Positions 37,274-46,870 of a DNA stretch of 64,000 nt are shown in pieces. The stretch covers positions 1 through 64,000 of the forward strand of contig JAHBXV010000032.1 in assembly GCA_019636285.1 (NCBI GenBank), written 5' to 3'. A program made the position numbers and the translations under genes. The notes under the pieces were generated by a model. That model searched no databases and was not told the DNA's origin. It worked only from the letters and a program-made list of their open reading frames with translations. The first letter of the stretch is position 1. Each line of letters begins with the position of its first letter. This DNA is from Planctomycetaceae bacterium (GTDB lineage: Bacteria > Planctomycetota > Planctomycetia > Planctomycetales > Planctomycetaceae).

Positions 37274-39055
37274 CTAGCGCAACGGCTCGAAATTCGCTTG
37301 CACAATGCCACTCTTCGGGCGACCCAGAAGGACCAGATCGTGGCGACGTAGGAATCGCCTTTGACGGGCCAGGATCACGACATCGGCTGGTAACGATTCG
37401 GTGAGGGCGGGCAACCGGTCTGATCGCGTAATGACGCAGGCGGCCGGGTCTTCGGCAAAGAAGCCGGCCACGTCGACGGGTTCCCGCAATTTTTCCACGC
37501 GGTCATCCGCGTAGAAGACCAGGCTCGGCAGAAACATCTGCCAGGTTGCGAGTCGGGTTCCTTCTTCCGGGCCGACACGGTCGAGCGCGTCGGCGAAGAA
37601 GGCGGCATTCTGGTTGCGGGCCACGCTCACCGAGGCAAAACCGGTGACCGTGGTCGCGAGGACAATTGCCGTCGCGGCCATTGCGAAGACAGCGCGGCTG
37701 CGCTCGCGACGGCAGCCGCAGCCATAGGCCACGGCTCCACCCACCAACGGAATGGCGCCGATCGCCCCGAGCCACAAATCGTCTGGAAGCAGGATGGCGG
37801 CGGTGATCGACAAGCCGATGGCCATCAGGACTCCCACTGCGGCCAGGAGCCGGCAACTGTTCCGGAAGGACGTGAGTTCGCGCGAGTCAACATAGCGGGA
37901 CCAGACTGCCAGATAGCGGGCGGTCAGCATCGCGATGGCGGGATACATCGGCAGGACATAATTCGGCAGCTTCGTGCTGGCGAGAGAAAAGAAGCCCAGC
38001 CAGACGCCGAACCAAGTCACGAAGAACAGCAAAGCCGGACTGTCGTCGCGGGATTCACCAAAGCTCTGCTTGCAGTAACGCCCGGTTTGCCAGGCAAAGA
38101 TCGACCAGGGGAAGAACCCGGCACAGACCACGGGAATGTAGTACACGATCGGCCCGGAGTGGTTTTCCATCGGGGCGAGGAACCGGTTGACGTTGTGCCC
38201 CCCCAGAAATCCGGTCAACCAGGCTCCCTTGGTGGCATAGCCAACCACGAGGTACCAGGGGAGCGCGACGGCGGCGGTCGCGGCCAGGCCGCGCACGGGG
38301 CGGAGCGCCGAGGCCGCTTCCCAGACTCGCCACGGTGAAAAGATGCGGACGACCGACCAGGTGACTCGTCTCCACCAGCTCTGTTCCGAGGAAGACGTGG
38401 GCTGAACCTCGAGGCGGTCGCGCATCAGCAGGACGAAGAGCCCGACCGTGATTGAAGGCAGCACAACGCCGACGGGGCCCTTGGCGAGGACGGCCAGCCC
38501 CATTGCCAGATAGAATGGCAGACCCGAACGAAACGTCGCCGGGACATACGCTCGCCAAGTGGTGACGGAGCGGGGATCCTTGAGCGAATTGCCGATCGAA
38601 AGCAGATAAGCAGTGAATGCCAGCGTGATTGAGAAGATCAGGCAGGAATCGGGCGTCACGCTGCGGCCAACGGCCGAATACATGAGGCTCGTGGCCAGGA
38701 TCACCGTTGCCAGGAGGCCCGTTCGTCGATCGAAGAACCGCTGCCCCATGAACCCGACGAGCAGACAAGTCCCAACCGCGCACAATGCGGAGCCAAAACG
38801 GGCGCCGAGTTCGTTGATGCCCCACAGCCGATACGAAGCCTGCATGATCCAGTAGATGAGGATCGGCTTGTCGGTTCGGAGGTCCTGGTTGAACGTGGGG
38901 ACCACCCAGTCGTTGCGCAGAAACATCTCGCGACCGCAGACGGCGTTTTTCGGCTCGTCTTCGTCGAAAAGCGTGTAGGCCCCGAGGTTGGTGAAAAAGA
39001 CCAGACTCGCGACCGAAGTCATCAGCAAGACATCGCGCGCGGCGCGCCAGGACAT
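37274..39055 (-). CDS. Membrane glycosyltransferase, ArnT/PMT type
   Basis: 593 residues with an N-terminal helix, the acidic motif TLFDEDEPKNAVCGREMF in the first periplasmic loop and around a dozen membrane segments. This is the pattern of GT-C lipid-phosphate-sugar transferases (GT39/GT83) that move sugars to lipid A-like molecules or proteins in the periplasm. The C-terminal part is a soluble domain. The ATG at MSWRAAR follows AGGAAG at five bases; a start 12 codons upstream is possible. It lies downstream of lptE. Confidence 0.82.
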   Translation of the reverse strand: MSWRAARDVLLMTSVASLVFFTNLGAYTLFDEDEPKNAVCGREMFLRNDWVVPTFNQDLRTDKPILIYWIMQASYRLWGINELGARFGSALCAVGTCLLVGFMGQRFFDRRTGLLATVILATSLMYSAVGRSVTPDSCLIFSITLAFTAYLLSIGNSLKDPRSVTTWRAYVPATFRSGLPFYLAMGLAVLAKGPVGVVLPSITVGLFVLLMRDRLEVQPTSSSEQSWWRRVTWSVVRIFSPWRVWEAASALRPVRGLAATAAVALPWYLVVGYATKGAWLTGFLGGHNVNRFLAPMENHSGPIVYYIPVVCAGFFPWSIFAWQTGRYCKQSFGESRDDSPALLFFVTWFGVWLGFFSLASTKLPNYVLPMYPAIAMLTARYLAVWSRYVDSRELTSFRNSCRLLAAVGVLMAIGLSITAAILLPDDLWLGAIGAIPLVGGAVAYGCGCRRERSRAVFAMAATAIVLATTVTGFASVSVARNQNAAFFADALDRVGPEEGTRLATWQMFLPSLVFYADDRVEKLREPVDVAGFFAEDPAACVITRSDRLPALTESLPADVVILARQRRFLRRHDLVLLGRPKSGIVQANFEPLR

Positions 39056-39246
39056 AGCGGCTTCCTGCCAGATGGCGATCCGTTCTCCCATTGCGGACGG
39101 AGTTTTAGGCGATCGCGTCGTTCGCGGCAACGGGAGTCGGAGAGAGTTGAAGACGGATGGGGAGAGAGGGCGAGGGGGGAACCCGAAATTCGAAACTCTA
39201 CATTCGAAAGCTGGAGGCTGGCTGCTCGCCGCTGGCTGCTGGCCGC

Positions 39247-39828
39247 CTACCACGGCATTTCCAGCATGTTCACGATGCGGCGGGCCATCTGGTTGACCGC
39301 GTCGTTCATGCCGGTTGCCAGCGAGTGACCCACTTCCGGCGCGAATTCGGTCTGCGCGGCGAGGGGAACGTCGACCGGTTGGAGTGGAAGTTCCTGAGTG
39401 GCCAGAACCTGGCCGGTACGCCGGTCTTCCCAGGTGACTCGAACCAGCAGCGAAATTTGCAATTCGCGGGGGTCGTCGAACCGGGTTTCGCCGAGAACAT
39501 CCTTGCGGACATCGACAATCCGGCCGGTCAGACGCGTGTCGGCATCGCCTCCCGTCGCGAGTCGATACGGCGTTCTCCGAGTGATTTCCTTCTGAACGGC
39601 CTCGGTCAACTGATACTCGATGCCCCGACGGAAGGTGTTGTTTTCAAAGATGGGAACATCGATGGTGCGCCACTGAGCACTATAGTTCTGGCCCACCATG
39701 TAGCCGCAACCGGACAGCAGAACGGCCAGCAGTCCACAGGTGACAACTGGCCAGCGCGGCGCGCGATACCACCCCGCGCCCGCGAGCGGGGCGTCCATTG
39801 CGGCGATCCAGAAATCCATGCCGGACAT
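39247..39828 (-). CDS. LptE-like outer-membrane lipoprotein
   Basis: 193 residues. A hydrophobic segment ends in the lipobox LLSGCG (Cys 41). The mature part with IDVPIFENNTFRRGIEYQLTEAVQKEI and TRLTGRIVDVRKDVLG follows the LptE pattern of the lipopolysaccharide-assembly partner of LptD. A start ten codons later (MDAPLAG) is also possible. It follows the BamD-like gene by 79 bases. Presence supports a Gram-negative outer membrane in this organism. Confidence 0.75.
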   Translation of the reverse strand: MSGMDFWIAAMDAPLAGAGWYRAPRWPVVTCGLLAVLLSGCGYMVGQNYSAQWRTIDVPIFENNTFRRGIEYQLTEAVQKEITRRTPYRLATGGDADTRLTGRIVDVRKDVLGETRFDDPRELQISLLVRVTWEDRRTGQVLATQELPLQPVDVPLAAQTEFAPEVGHSLATGMNDAVNQMARRIVNMLEMPW

Positions 39829-39907
39829 GAGCCGATCTCGCGAGGCGCGCGACGTGACGGTAACAACTGACCGCCAGGCTCGCCTTCGAACCGGTTTGTA
39901 TGCCGAT

Positions 39908-41476
39908 CTAGAAGTCGGCGTCTAGATCAGCGGAGCCTGCTTCTTCGCCGCCTACCGGTTCAACCGCCGAGCGTCGAAAGGGGTTCCAATTCCGCTTTTC
40001 GGTTTCCGCCGACTCAATGCGAATTTCCTTGGCATTCGAATCCGGCGTCAGGGGACGCGGTTGCGAGAACGGCCAGAACCGTCGCGGAGGCTTCTCTTCC
40101 GGTTCCGCCTCATTAAAGTCAAAGTCGACTCCTCGGCGTTCCAATGGCTCCTCGCTAGCCTCGGCTGGTGCGGGATAACCGTTGGCGGGAGCCCGTCGCA
40201 TCGATTCCGGATTGGAATTCGTCAGAGTCCCCCAGATCGTTCGCTTCGGATCCGGTTCGGGTGACCGAAGCGCCGCGCCGGAAGCGTATTCGGGACCAAG
40301 CTGGCGAAGTTTTTCGCGGGCACGATCCGCATACGGCGTGTCCGGAAACTGCTGGAGAATGAGGAAGCAGTACACGGAAACCGAACGAGGCCGGTCTTTC
40401 TTTTCGTACAACTCGACTTCCGCCCACAGGCGCGCGGCACGGGCGGATTGGATCTTCGCCAGTTCCATCTCGATCCGTTCGCGGTCGGCGCCCGGATAGA
40501 GTTGGACCAGACTGCGTTTGAGTTGTTCCGCGTCGTCGAGGTTCTTGCCGTCGTACTCCGGGCCCTGGTACGACATCAGCTTGACATGCGAGCCGAGTTC
40601 AAACGCGGTCTGCACATGCGGACTCTGCGGGAACTGCTCGCGCAATAGCGTGAACATGCGGTCGGCTTCGATCCAGTCCTCGGCCCGCGCGTAGTAGCTG
40701 GCGGCCAGCATGATGGCGTCGTCGGCCAGCGGGCCGGTCGGATCGTTGACCCAGATCGCCCGCAGCGCGGCGACGGCATTCCCGGGCGTGTCGAACAAAG
40801 GGCGGGTTTCGTCGATCAGGTTGGGGACGAACACCAGACTGCTGGGGTTTTTCGTGGGGTTGGGAGCGGGCTTCTTGACTTGCGGCTGTTCGAAATCGAC
40901 CTGCTTGATTTCATCGACCCCGACGACTTCTGGCTCGTTCAGCCACACCGTCGCGATCTTGAAGAGCCGCCGGCTGATCGTGTCGAGATGCCGGGTGGAC
41001 GGATAATCCTTGAGAAGTTCCGCGTAGTAGTCGTGTGCCTTGGCCAGTTTGTTCTGTTCGTAGGCGGCTTCGCCACGCATGAACATCGCATCTTCACGGA
41101 TGCTGCTGCGGGCCTTCTTGAGTTTTTTGTTCTTGGCGATCGACTTGAAGGCTTCTTCGGCTTTCGCGAATTCGCCCGCGTCGAACAACTCTTTCGCGGC
41201 CAGATATTCGTCGGTTCCGGCAAGCGGCTTCAGCGAGCCGTCAACCCCCACTTCCGAGGTCTGCGTCGCCTCTTTACTCCAGGGGTTTCGCAATCGCCGT
41301 TCGGTCGGCCCCTGCACGTTGTCGATCTGCGGGCGGTTGTCGTCGAGCAGAACATCTCGCTCGAACGGTGTCACGCACCCAAGACTGCCGGGAATGAGCA
41401 ACAGCCCGGCTGCAAACAGTCGCCGCGCCGGCGAGCGGCGGACGGACGACGTGCAGGGAACGGGCCACAATCTCAT
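39908..41476 (-). CDS. BamD-like TPR lipoprotein
   Basis: 522 residues, longer than typical BamD (about 245). A lipobox-like PGSLGC ends the N-terminal hydrophobic segment (Cys 34). Tetratricopeptide-like repeats follow (FDAGEFAKAEEAFKSIAK, LAKAHDYYAELLKDYPSTR, WIEADRMFTLLREQFPQSP, CFLILQQFPDTPYADRAREKL). The last ~110 residues are Pro/Arg/Glu-rich. BamD assists outer-membrane protein insertion. The stop of recO overlaps its ATG by four bases (ATGA), so the two are coupled. Confidence 0.72.
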   Translation of the reverse strand: MRLWPVPCTSSVRRSPARRLFAAGLLLIPGSLGCVTPFERDVLLDDNRPQIDNVQGPTERRLRNPWSKEATQTSEVGVDGSLKPLAGTDEYLAAKELFDAGEFAKAEEAFKSIAKNKKLKKARSSIREDAMFMRGEAAYEQNKLAKAHDYYAELLKDYPSTRHLDTISRRLFKIATVWLNEPEVVGVDEIKQVDFEQPQVKKPAPNPTKNPSSLVFVPNLIDETRPLFDTPGNAVAALRAIWVNDPTGPLADDAIMLAASYYARAEDWIEADRMFTLLREQFPQSPHVQTAFELGSHVKLMSYQGPEYDGKNLDDAEQLKRSLVQLYPGADRERIEMELAKIQSARAARLWAEVELYEKKDRPRSVSVYCFLILQQFPDTPYADRAREKLRQLGPEYASGAALRSPEPDPKRTIWGTLTNSNPESMRRAPANGYPAPAEASEEPLERRGVDFDFNEAEPEEKPPRRFWPFSQPRPLTPDSNAKEIRIESAETEKRNWNPFRRSAVEPVGGEEAGSADLDADF

Positions 41477-42357
41477 GAGGAAGATCCCTCGACAGGGGGC
41501 GGTTCCCCCTCGCGGGGGACTTGAGGAACGTCGTGTACCTCTCGGGAAGCCGCATCGTCAAGGTCGTCCGGCGATATCGGGGCACCGACAGCCGGAACCT
41601 GGCGTCTCAGGGGGGGCGGTTGCAGGTATTTCAGCAGTTTCGGCCGGTGACCCAGGATGCTGGACAGCGCGGACGTCGTGATGGACCGCATTTCCTTGAG
41701 CTGACCCAGGGTAGGAGCCAGACGCTGCCAAGCGTCTCCCTCAGCCGAGAGAGCGCGTAGCATGGCAGCGGTTCCGGCATGAATCAGAAGCTGGGAATAC
41801 CCCTCTTTCTGGCAGGCTGGGCAAATGAGGCCGCTTTGGGAGACCCAATACCCCAATCGCGCCTGACCCGTCAGGGCATTCCCGCAGCCAGCACAGGTTT
41901 CAAAATCGGGGAGTTGCCCAATCTCGCGAAGCAGGACAAGCTCGAATCGAAGAACTTCAAGGTGAACGCGATCCGGGCTGGAGAGGGCGGCGAGCGTAGA
42001 TCTGGCCGCTTCGTACAAGGCCGGATGGGGATCGTAGTCCTCGGTCGTCGCGAGCAGCAGTTCGGCTAGGTAGTAGCCTGCGTAGTAGGCCGACATGTCT
42101 TGCGGAGCCGGCTGAAAGCGATGCAACAACTGGGCTTCGGTGAGCAAGTCGAGCTGCGTATTCGTCTTTCTCAAGAAGACAACGCTCACTTCGGCGAGCA
42201 GATCGAGCGAATTCTCAAACGGACCGCGCAGCCGCCGCCCACCCTTGGCGAGTGCCGACAACCGACCAAAGTCTCGCGTGAACAGCACGACGATGCGGCT
42301 GGTTTCGCTGAAGTCGGTTACCCGCAGGACCAGCCCCTGTGATTGTTCGGCGGACAT
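41473..42357 (-). CDS. recO: DNA repair protein RecO
   Basis: 294 residues. N-terminal OB fold (SQGLVLRVTDFSETSRIV and GRLSALAKGGRR), helical middle, and a Cys4 zinc site at C155, C158, C179 and C182. RecO loads RecA onto SSB-coated DNA with RecR. The C-terminal tail (RRQVPAVGAPISPDDLDDAASRE) is acidic and unlike E. coli. It is upstream of and coupled to the BamD-like gene, and divergent from the DUF433 gene. Confidence 0.9.
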   Translation of the reverse strand: MSAEQSQGLVLRVTDFSETSRIVVLFTRDFGRLSALAKGGRRLRGPFENSLDLLAEVSVVFLRKTNTQLDLLTEAQLLHRFQPAPQDMSAYYAGYYLAELLLATTEDYDPHPALYEAARSTLAALSSPDRVHLEVLRFELVLLREIGQLPDFETCAGCGNALTGQARLGYWVSQSGLICPACQKEGYSQLLIHAGTAAMLRALSAEGDAWQRLAPTLGQLKEMRSITTSALSSILGHRPKLLKYLQPPPLRRQVPAVGAPISPDDLDDAASREVHDVPQVPREGEPPPVEGSSS

Positions 42358-42562
42358 GATGGATTCAGACTCGCAATCGAGGCCGTTCTGGCAATTGGAC
42401 GGCCTTCTCGGCGCCGCCCACAGCCATCTCTATATCGGATATCCCTTGCCGGGACGAGACGCGGTAGCCGGCTGCGAATGGCGAGGGTTGGGTTTGACTA
42501 CCCCAGTCTGGGACCGCGGGATTTCGTTGCTGATGCAGTCGGAACCGACGTATCATGCATGC

Positions 42563-42901
42563 ATGTCACAAACAATCGCATCCCACATCGAGATTCGCCC
42601 GAACCGCGACGGACAGGATCGGGCTTTCGTCGACGGAACACGAGTTCGTGTTCACGACGTGGCCGTCTTGGCCGAGCTTCATGGCCAGACGCCCGACCAG
42701 ATTGCCGAGGCATTGCCGCACTTGTCGCTGGCCCAGATTCATGCCGCGTTATTGTACTACTTCGATCATCGAGCCGAGATACAACCAGAATTGAAAGACG
42801 ACGCCGAGTTCGTCGAACGGTTCAAAACTTTGGTCGGCTCCGGCCCCCTGGAGTTGCGGTTGAAATCCGTCTCGTCTTCCTTTTCAAAGGCCTCGAAATA
42901 A
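42563..42901 (+). CDS. DUF433 family putative antitoxin
   Basis: 112 residues. The DUF433 core is seen in RAFVDGTRVRVHDVAVLAEL, QTPDQIAEALPHLSLAQIHAALLYYFDHRAEI. The family is a small helix-turn-helix group often paired with PIN-like toxins. The ATG at MSQTIAS is used, as the upstream open frame is antisense to recO. It lies 22 bases before a UPF0175 gene, so it may form one operon with it. Confidence 0.82.
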   Translation: MSQTIASHIEIRPNRDGQDRAFVDGTRVRVHDVAVLAELHGQTPDQIAEALPHLSLAQIHAALLYYFDHRAEIQPELKDDAEFVERFKTLVGSGPLELRLKSVSSSFSKASK

Positions 42902-42923
42902 TACCTGGGAAGGAGCCAAAATC

Positions 42924-43202
42924 ATGCAGATCACATTCAATGTACCGAAAGAGATCGAGCAACGGCTTCGAGAAGTTGCTCCCAATGTCGATCGCGAGGC
43001 GCAAGAGGCACTGGCTCTTGAGTTGTTTCGCAAAGAAAAGATTACTCACTATGAGCTAGGCCAGATGCTTGGCCTGGATCGCTTTGAGACGGATGAATTT
43101 CTGGTCGGCCACGACGAGTACGCTCAAAGCCTCACGCTGGAAGACCTCGAAAGCGACGCCGAAACGCTTCGCCAACTCAGGGCGCGAGAGAAGCGTCAAT
43201 GA
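42924..43202 (+). CDS. UPF0175 family antitoxin
   Basis: 92 residues. The sequence FNVPKEIEQRLREVAPNVDREAQEALALELFRKEKITHYELGQMLGLDRFETDEFL is the UPF0175 pattern with a helix-turn-helix. This family is commonly the antitoxin of DUF3368 PIN toxins. GGAAGGAGCC precedes the ATG. The stop overlaps the toxin start as ATGA. Confidence 0.88.
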   Translation: MQITFNVPKEIEQRLREVAPNVDREAQEALALELFRKEKITHYELGQMLGLDRFETDEFLVGHDEYAQSLTLEDLESDAETLRQLRAREKRQ

Positions 43203-43702
43203 TTGTCGTTTCAGATGCGTCTCCACTCATCGTGCTCTCCAGACTTAACCACCTTGACGTTTTGCCTGTCTTGTATGGCAGCGTTTTAATTCCTCCGGAA
43301 GTTTACAAGGAATTGACCCAGCAAGCCGCAAAGATCGGCATTGCCAACGCTTTCTTGAATGCTTCTCCGTGGCTCCGCGTTCAATCGCCTCAAGTCATCA
43401 CTCCATACACGGGCCTTCACCCTGGGGAAACGGCGGCGATCGCTCTCGCCAAGGAGCTCAATGCGGATCTCCTCATCATCGACGAGAAGTCCGGGCGAAA
43501 AGTCGCTGCTCGGGAACACGTGAAGATCATCGGAACCATCGGTGTCTTCGAAGACGCGGCCGATGCGGGGTTACTCGACCTCGCAAGCGCTTTCAGCGAG
43601 TTAAAGCAGTCGGGTTTTCATATCACCCAGGAACTGCTGGACTCACGTCTGAAAGCCTTTGAACAAAAACAAGAACTCAAGCGGACGGCCGAATCGCCAT
43701 GA
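43199..43702 (+). CDS. DUF3368 PIN-domain toxin
   Basis: 167 residues. It opens MIVVSDASPLIVLSRLNHLDVL, with the PIN aspartate, and later has HPGETAAIALAKELNADLLIIDEKSGRKVA and GTIGVFEDAADAGLL, giving the acidic residues of a PIN RNase. Likely cleaves RNA when free of its antitoxin. The ATG sits within the ATGA overlap with the UPF0175 gene. Confidence 0.87.
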   Translation: MIVVSDASPLIVLSRLNHLDVLPVLYGSVLIPPEVYKELTQQAAKIGIANAFLNASPWLRVQSPQVITPYTGLHPGETAAIALAKELNADLLIIDEKSGRKVAAREHVKIIGTIGVFEDAADAGLLDLASAFSELKQSGFHITQELLDSRLKAFEQKQELKRTAESP

Positions 43703-43746
43703 GGAACCATCTGAAGGGACTCGATCCGAATCAATCTCTCGAAAGC

Positions 43747-43778
43747 AAAAACCGGCCCGGAGAAGGTCTCCGGGCCGG
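43747..43778 (-). terminator. Terminator of the large secreted protein gene
   Basis: Perfect 12-bp stem CCGGCCCGGAGA/TCTCCGGGCCGG with a three-base loop, followed on the minus strand by TTTTTGC. It ends the gene at 43818-46289. Confidence 0.87.
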
Positions 43779-43817
43779 CTAGAAGTAAAGGAAATCTGAA
43801 CGGCGTGCCGCGATTGA

Positions 43818-46289
43818 CTACGGGACGCTGGCCATCGGTGCTGGCGGCAGCGAGCCGACTGGAGCCAATTGGGCGGGCACGGGGTTCGATACTGCCCCAT
43901 CACCACGCACGACGACGACTTCGGCATTCCTGGCGAACGAAACCGGGGCGTTGGGAACCCGGAAGTGAACTCCGAGGTCGTACCACCCATGGATTTCGCA
44001 CTCGTAGTCGATGCCGTCGACCACCAGGCGGATGTGTCCCGGTTCCGGTCCCAGCCCTTCGCCGGCCAGCGTCAGCATGTCCCCAGGCATGGCGGCCGTG
44101 CGATCGACAGAAAACGCAGCCGGATCGACCGGCAGGATTTCGCCTCGCGGCAGGACGGCTCCGTTGTTGACAAGATCCACTTCGGAAAGATCGCGGTGGC
44201 TGTCAACCAGCACGTGCAGCCAGTTGAATGGCATCGCTCGGTTCTCGGCATCGCGTAGCAGGGAGTTGGCAGCCAGCGGCAGCCGGATGTCGACCGGAAC
44301 CGTTTCACCGGCGGCGATCGTTTCGACCGTGACGCCTGAATTCGGATCGCTAGCCGACAATTCTGTCCCGCCACCAGCAAACAACATCACATGAAACGGG
44401 CTCGTGACCGGGCTGGTGCCGTTGTTGCGGAACCAGACACGGTAGCGCGGACCGAGATCCTGTTCCGGGTGGCCGGGGTCGACAAACCGAACCGCCAGCA
44501 GTTGCAGGTCGACATTGCTGACCGTCTGGACGGGAACATCAACCCAGGTCCCGCAGGTCACGACTGGTAGAGGCTGCCAGACAACCGGAGTTTGCCAATA
44601 AGTCCAGGTCGGGCAGGGATCGACCCAGATGGGACGGCAGACGAACGGTCGCGGGTCGTAAATCACCCACGGATTGTTCCAGGCACACCAACTGACCCAT
44701 GGTGACCACTGCGGGAACCAGACCCAACTCGGACAGTACGACGGCCCCGGATACCAGATGCTCGTGTGGTATGAGCGATAGGAGGGGGCAATCGGCCCCA
44801 CCGGACGTCCGGCCCAACCGCCCCAGTTCACCAGGTTCACCTGCAGATTCAGTCGGCGAGCCACGTCTCCGTGCCGATGCAGCCGGTATTGATCTTCAAT
44901 CGCGAACCGCTTGTGCAGGGACGTTCGGTCCCAGCCAGAGAAGTCATTCCGAGCAACTTTCAACTGAAATCCGCCGGCCATGCGGTCAAGCCGTTGGGTT
45001 CCTGCGAATGGTGCGTCGCGAAACTCCGGCCGTGATCCCCACTTCTCCAGTTGATTCCGCAAGTCGTCCGCTGACTGCGGACGCTGGCCTCGACCGTTTC
45101 GTTCGACCAGCGATGCGCGCAGATCGTTCGGCAAGCGATCCATTTTGGGAGGCTCGATCTTGCGAACGTCGAGTTTCTCGATGACTCGATCCGAAGGACG
45201 CTTGGAAAGATCAATCCGCTGTCGCAAGGAATCGCCGGGCCCGTTCAAATCGCCGCGATTCGAGGAACCAATCCCCGGAAGTCGAACAGAGTCAGGTCGC
45301 GCGAGTTGAGGACCATCTCGATCCACGCGGTCGCGAATGGTCTTCGGAATTTCGACTTTCGGAAGTTCACGGGCCTTCGTGTCGCCACGATTGGTCAAAA
45401 CCGGTCGACTGTTACCAAATTCCAGGCGATCACTGGAACGCGGCGGAGTGATTTTGGGAATGTCGACCTTTGGCAGTTCACGCGGTTTCGTTTCGCCGCG
45501 ATTGGTCAACACCGGGCGATTGCTGTTGCCGATCACCGGGCGATCACCGGAACGAGGTTGAATCGTCTTGGGAAGTTCGACCTTTGGCAAATCGCGAGGC
45601 TTGTTGTCGCCGCGATTTGTCAGGATCGGTCGACTCTCGCTGCCAGCCGCCGGTCGATTGCTGTTGCCGATGACCGGACCCTTGTTGTTGCCAATTGCCG
45701 GGCGGTCATTGGATCGGGGTAACACGGTTGGCGGCTTTTGGGTGGTCAAACCTGGCGAGTTTGTGGCTGGACGCGGCGTAATCGATCGCGGCGCCACGTT
45801 GGTCGGACCCGATGGGAACTTGGAACCTTCAAGATTCGGCCGAGCGATGTTGTTGGACGAATTTCCGCCACCCAGGTTAGGGCGGTTTGAATCGCCCCGC
45901 GGAACCTGGCGCGGAGGCGTTGATTGCTGCAAAACAGTCCGCGGAGTCGGCGTACTGGATTCCGACCGACGAAGGGGCGTTGAACTGTTTACTCGGTCCT
46001 TCAGAGCAGGCATGCTCGATGGGGCTGGTCGCGATGAGCGAATCTGGTTGGGGGCTGATGGCGCTTTGAAATTCGCCGGACCGGGAGAACCCGTCGGACG
46101 GCGGGTCACTGGGGCCGAAGACTTTGGTGAGGCCGTCGCGGCCGGCGCGCCGCGTCCGCCGGCATTAATCTGCGGGCCATTCCCCGAACGCCGAGAGGAT
46201 CGCTCGTCTTTGGCATCGGCTAATGAGACGGAAATCGCACCGCCACACAGCGCGAGGGTCATCAGGAACGTGGACCATTGAAACCTCAT
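43818..46289 (-). CDS. Large secreted repeat protein, CARDB/IPT-like C-terminus
   Basis: 823 residues with a signal peptide (MRFQWSTFLMTLALCGGAIS). The first 400 residues are low-complexity, rich in Arg, Pro, Ser and Asn, with three near-repeats of the form RPVLTNRGETKPRELPKVDI and IGNSNRP units. A Trp/Pro/Tyr-rich middle (SIWYPGPSYCPSWVWFPQWS) follows. The C-terminal part resembles a CARDB domain (DLQLLAVRFVDPGHP) then an IPT/TIG-like domain (AAMPGDMLTLAGEGLGPEPG). AAGGAGGATGACCCC before the ATG fixes the start. Likely extracellular or wall-associated; no enzyme motif. Confidence 0.65.
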   Translation of the reverse strand: MRFQWSTFLMTLALCGGAISVSLADAKDERSSRRSGNGPQINAGGRGAPAATASPKSSAPVTRRPTGSPGPANFKAPSAPNQIRSSRPAPSSMPALKDRVNSSTPLRRSESSTPTPRTVLQQSTPPRQVPRGDSNRPNLGGGNSSNNIARPNLEGSKFPSGPTNVAPRSITPRPATNSPGLTTQKPPTVLPRSNDRPAIGNNKGPVIGNSNRPAAGSESRPILTNRGDNKPRDLPKVELPKTIQPRSGDRPVIGNSNRPVLTNRGETKPRELPKVDIPKITPPRSSDRLEFGNSRPVLTNRGDTKARELPKVEIPKTIRDRVDRDGPQLARPDSVRLPGIGSSNRGDLNGPGDSLRQRIDLSKRPSDRVIEKLDVRKIEPPKMDRLPNDLRASLVERNGRGQRPQSADDLRNQLEKWGSRPEFRDAPFAGTQRLDRMAGGFQLKVARNDFSGWDRTSLHKRFAIEDQYRLHRHGDVARRLNLQVNLVNWGGWAGRPVGPIAPSYRSYHTSIWYPGPSYCPSWVWFPQWSPWVSWCAWNNPWVIYDPRPFVCRPIWVDPCPTWTYWQTPVVWQPLPVVTCGTWVDVPVQTVSNVDLQLLAVRFVDPGHPEQDLGPRYRVWFRNNGTSPVTSPFHVMLFAGGGTELSASDPNSGVTVETIAAGETVPVDIRLPLAANSLLRDAENRAMPFNWLHVLVDSHRDLSEVDLVNNGAVLPRGEILPVDPAAFSVDRTAAMPGDMLTLAGEGLGPEPGHIRLVVDGIDYECEIHGWYDLGVHFRVPNAPVSFARNAEVVVVRGDGAVSNPVPAQLAPVGSLPPAPMASVP

Positions 46290-46870
46290 GGGGTCATCCT
46301 CCTTTGGACACGGTTCCTGCGATCCTCCGTCCGGACCTCTCTGGATCCCGCTGGTGGAGCATCGCTTGCCCATCCGCGAAGAATTGAACGCAATTTGAAT
46401 ACCGGCAAAATCTGCCGATCGCGCCGGAAACTCATGCGGAGCGGTAAGCCCTTCCATGGAAGCAAGTTTCGACACGAAGCGTGGCGAAAGAACCGGGAAA
46501 ACGGTGTCGTCAAGATGATGTCTAATGAGTGCGATCGATCACAGGAATTGAGAGTCGTCGAACGCTCGTCCCGACTTTCGAAGGTCAGTGCAAGCGTGGC
46601 GATTTCGACGGTGGCTGAGCAAAACGCGAACGGCGAGCGAGTCTTGATTGACTTGCCAGCTCTTGGGGTTACGATGAATGAAGTCCGCTCCTTGATCTGG
46701 TGAATGACCGGGCAGTCTGAGTGGAAACGGGCGTGGGTCGCCGCGTCGAGAACGGCTTCGGGATCGGGGAAGCGACCCCTGACAGCCGTCCGTGGGACCG
46801 TTACACTGGATGATGCGAACGAGGTTCGACATCGCCCGCCAGTTTTGCCACTCGTGAAGGAAGTTGTGTC
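46290..46870. other. Gap between the secreted protein and tatA
   Basis: Divergent promoter region of 581 bases. Open frames on both strands lack ribosome sites and conserved features. The end carries GAAGGAAG, the ribosome site of tatA. Confidence 0.5.

Noticed and set aside
42140-42562. Long upstream extension of the DUF433 frame
   Set aside because: It lies antisense to recO and the DUF433 family begins at the later ATG.
46278-46703. Open frame of 141 codons on the plus strand
   Set aside because: It begins inside the start of the minus-strand secreted gene, has no ribosome site and no recognisable sequence pattern.
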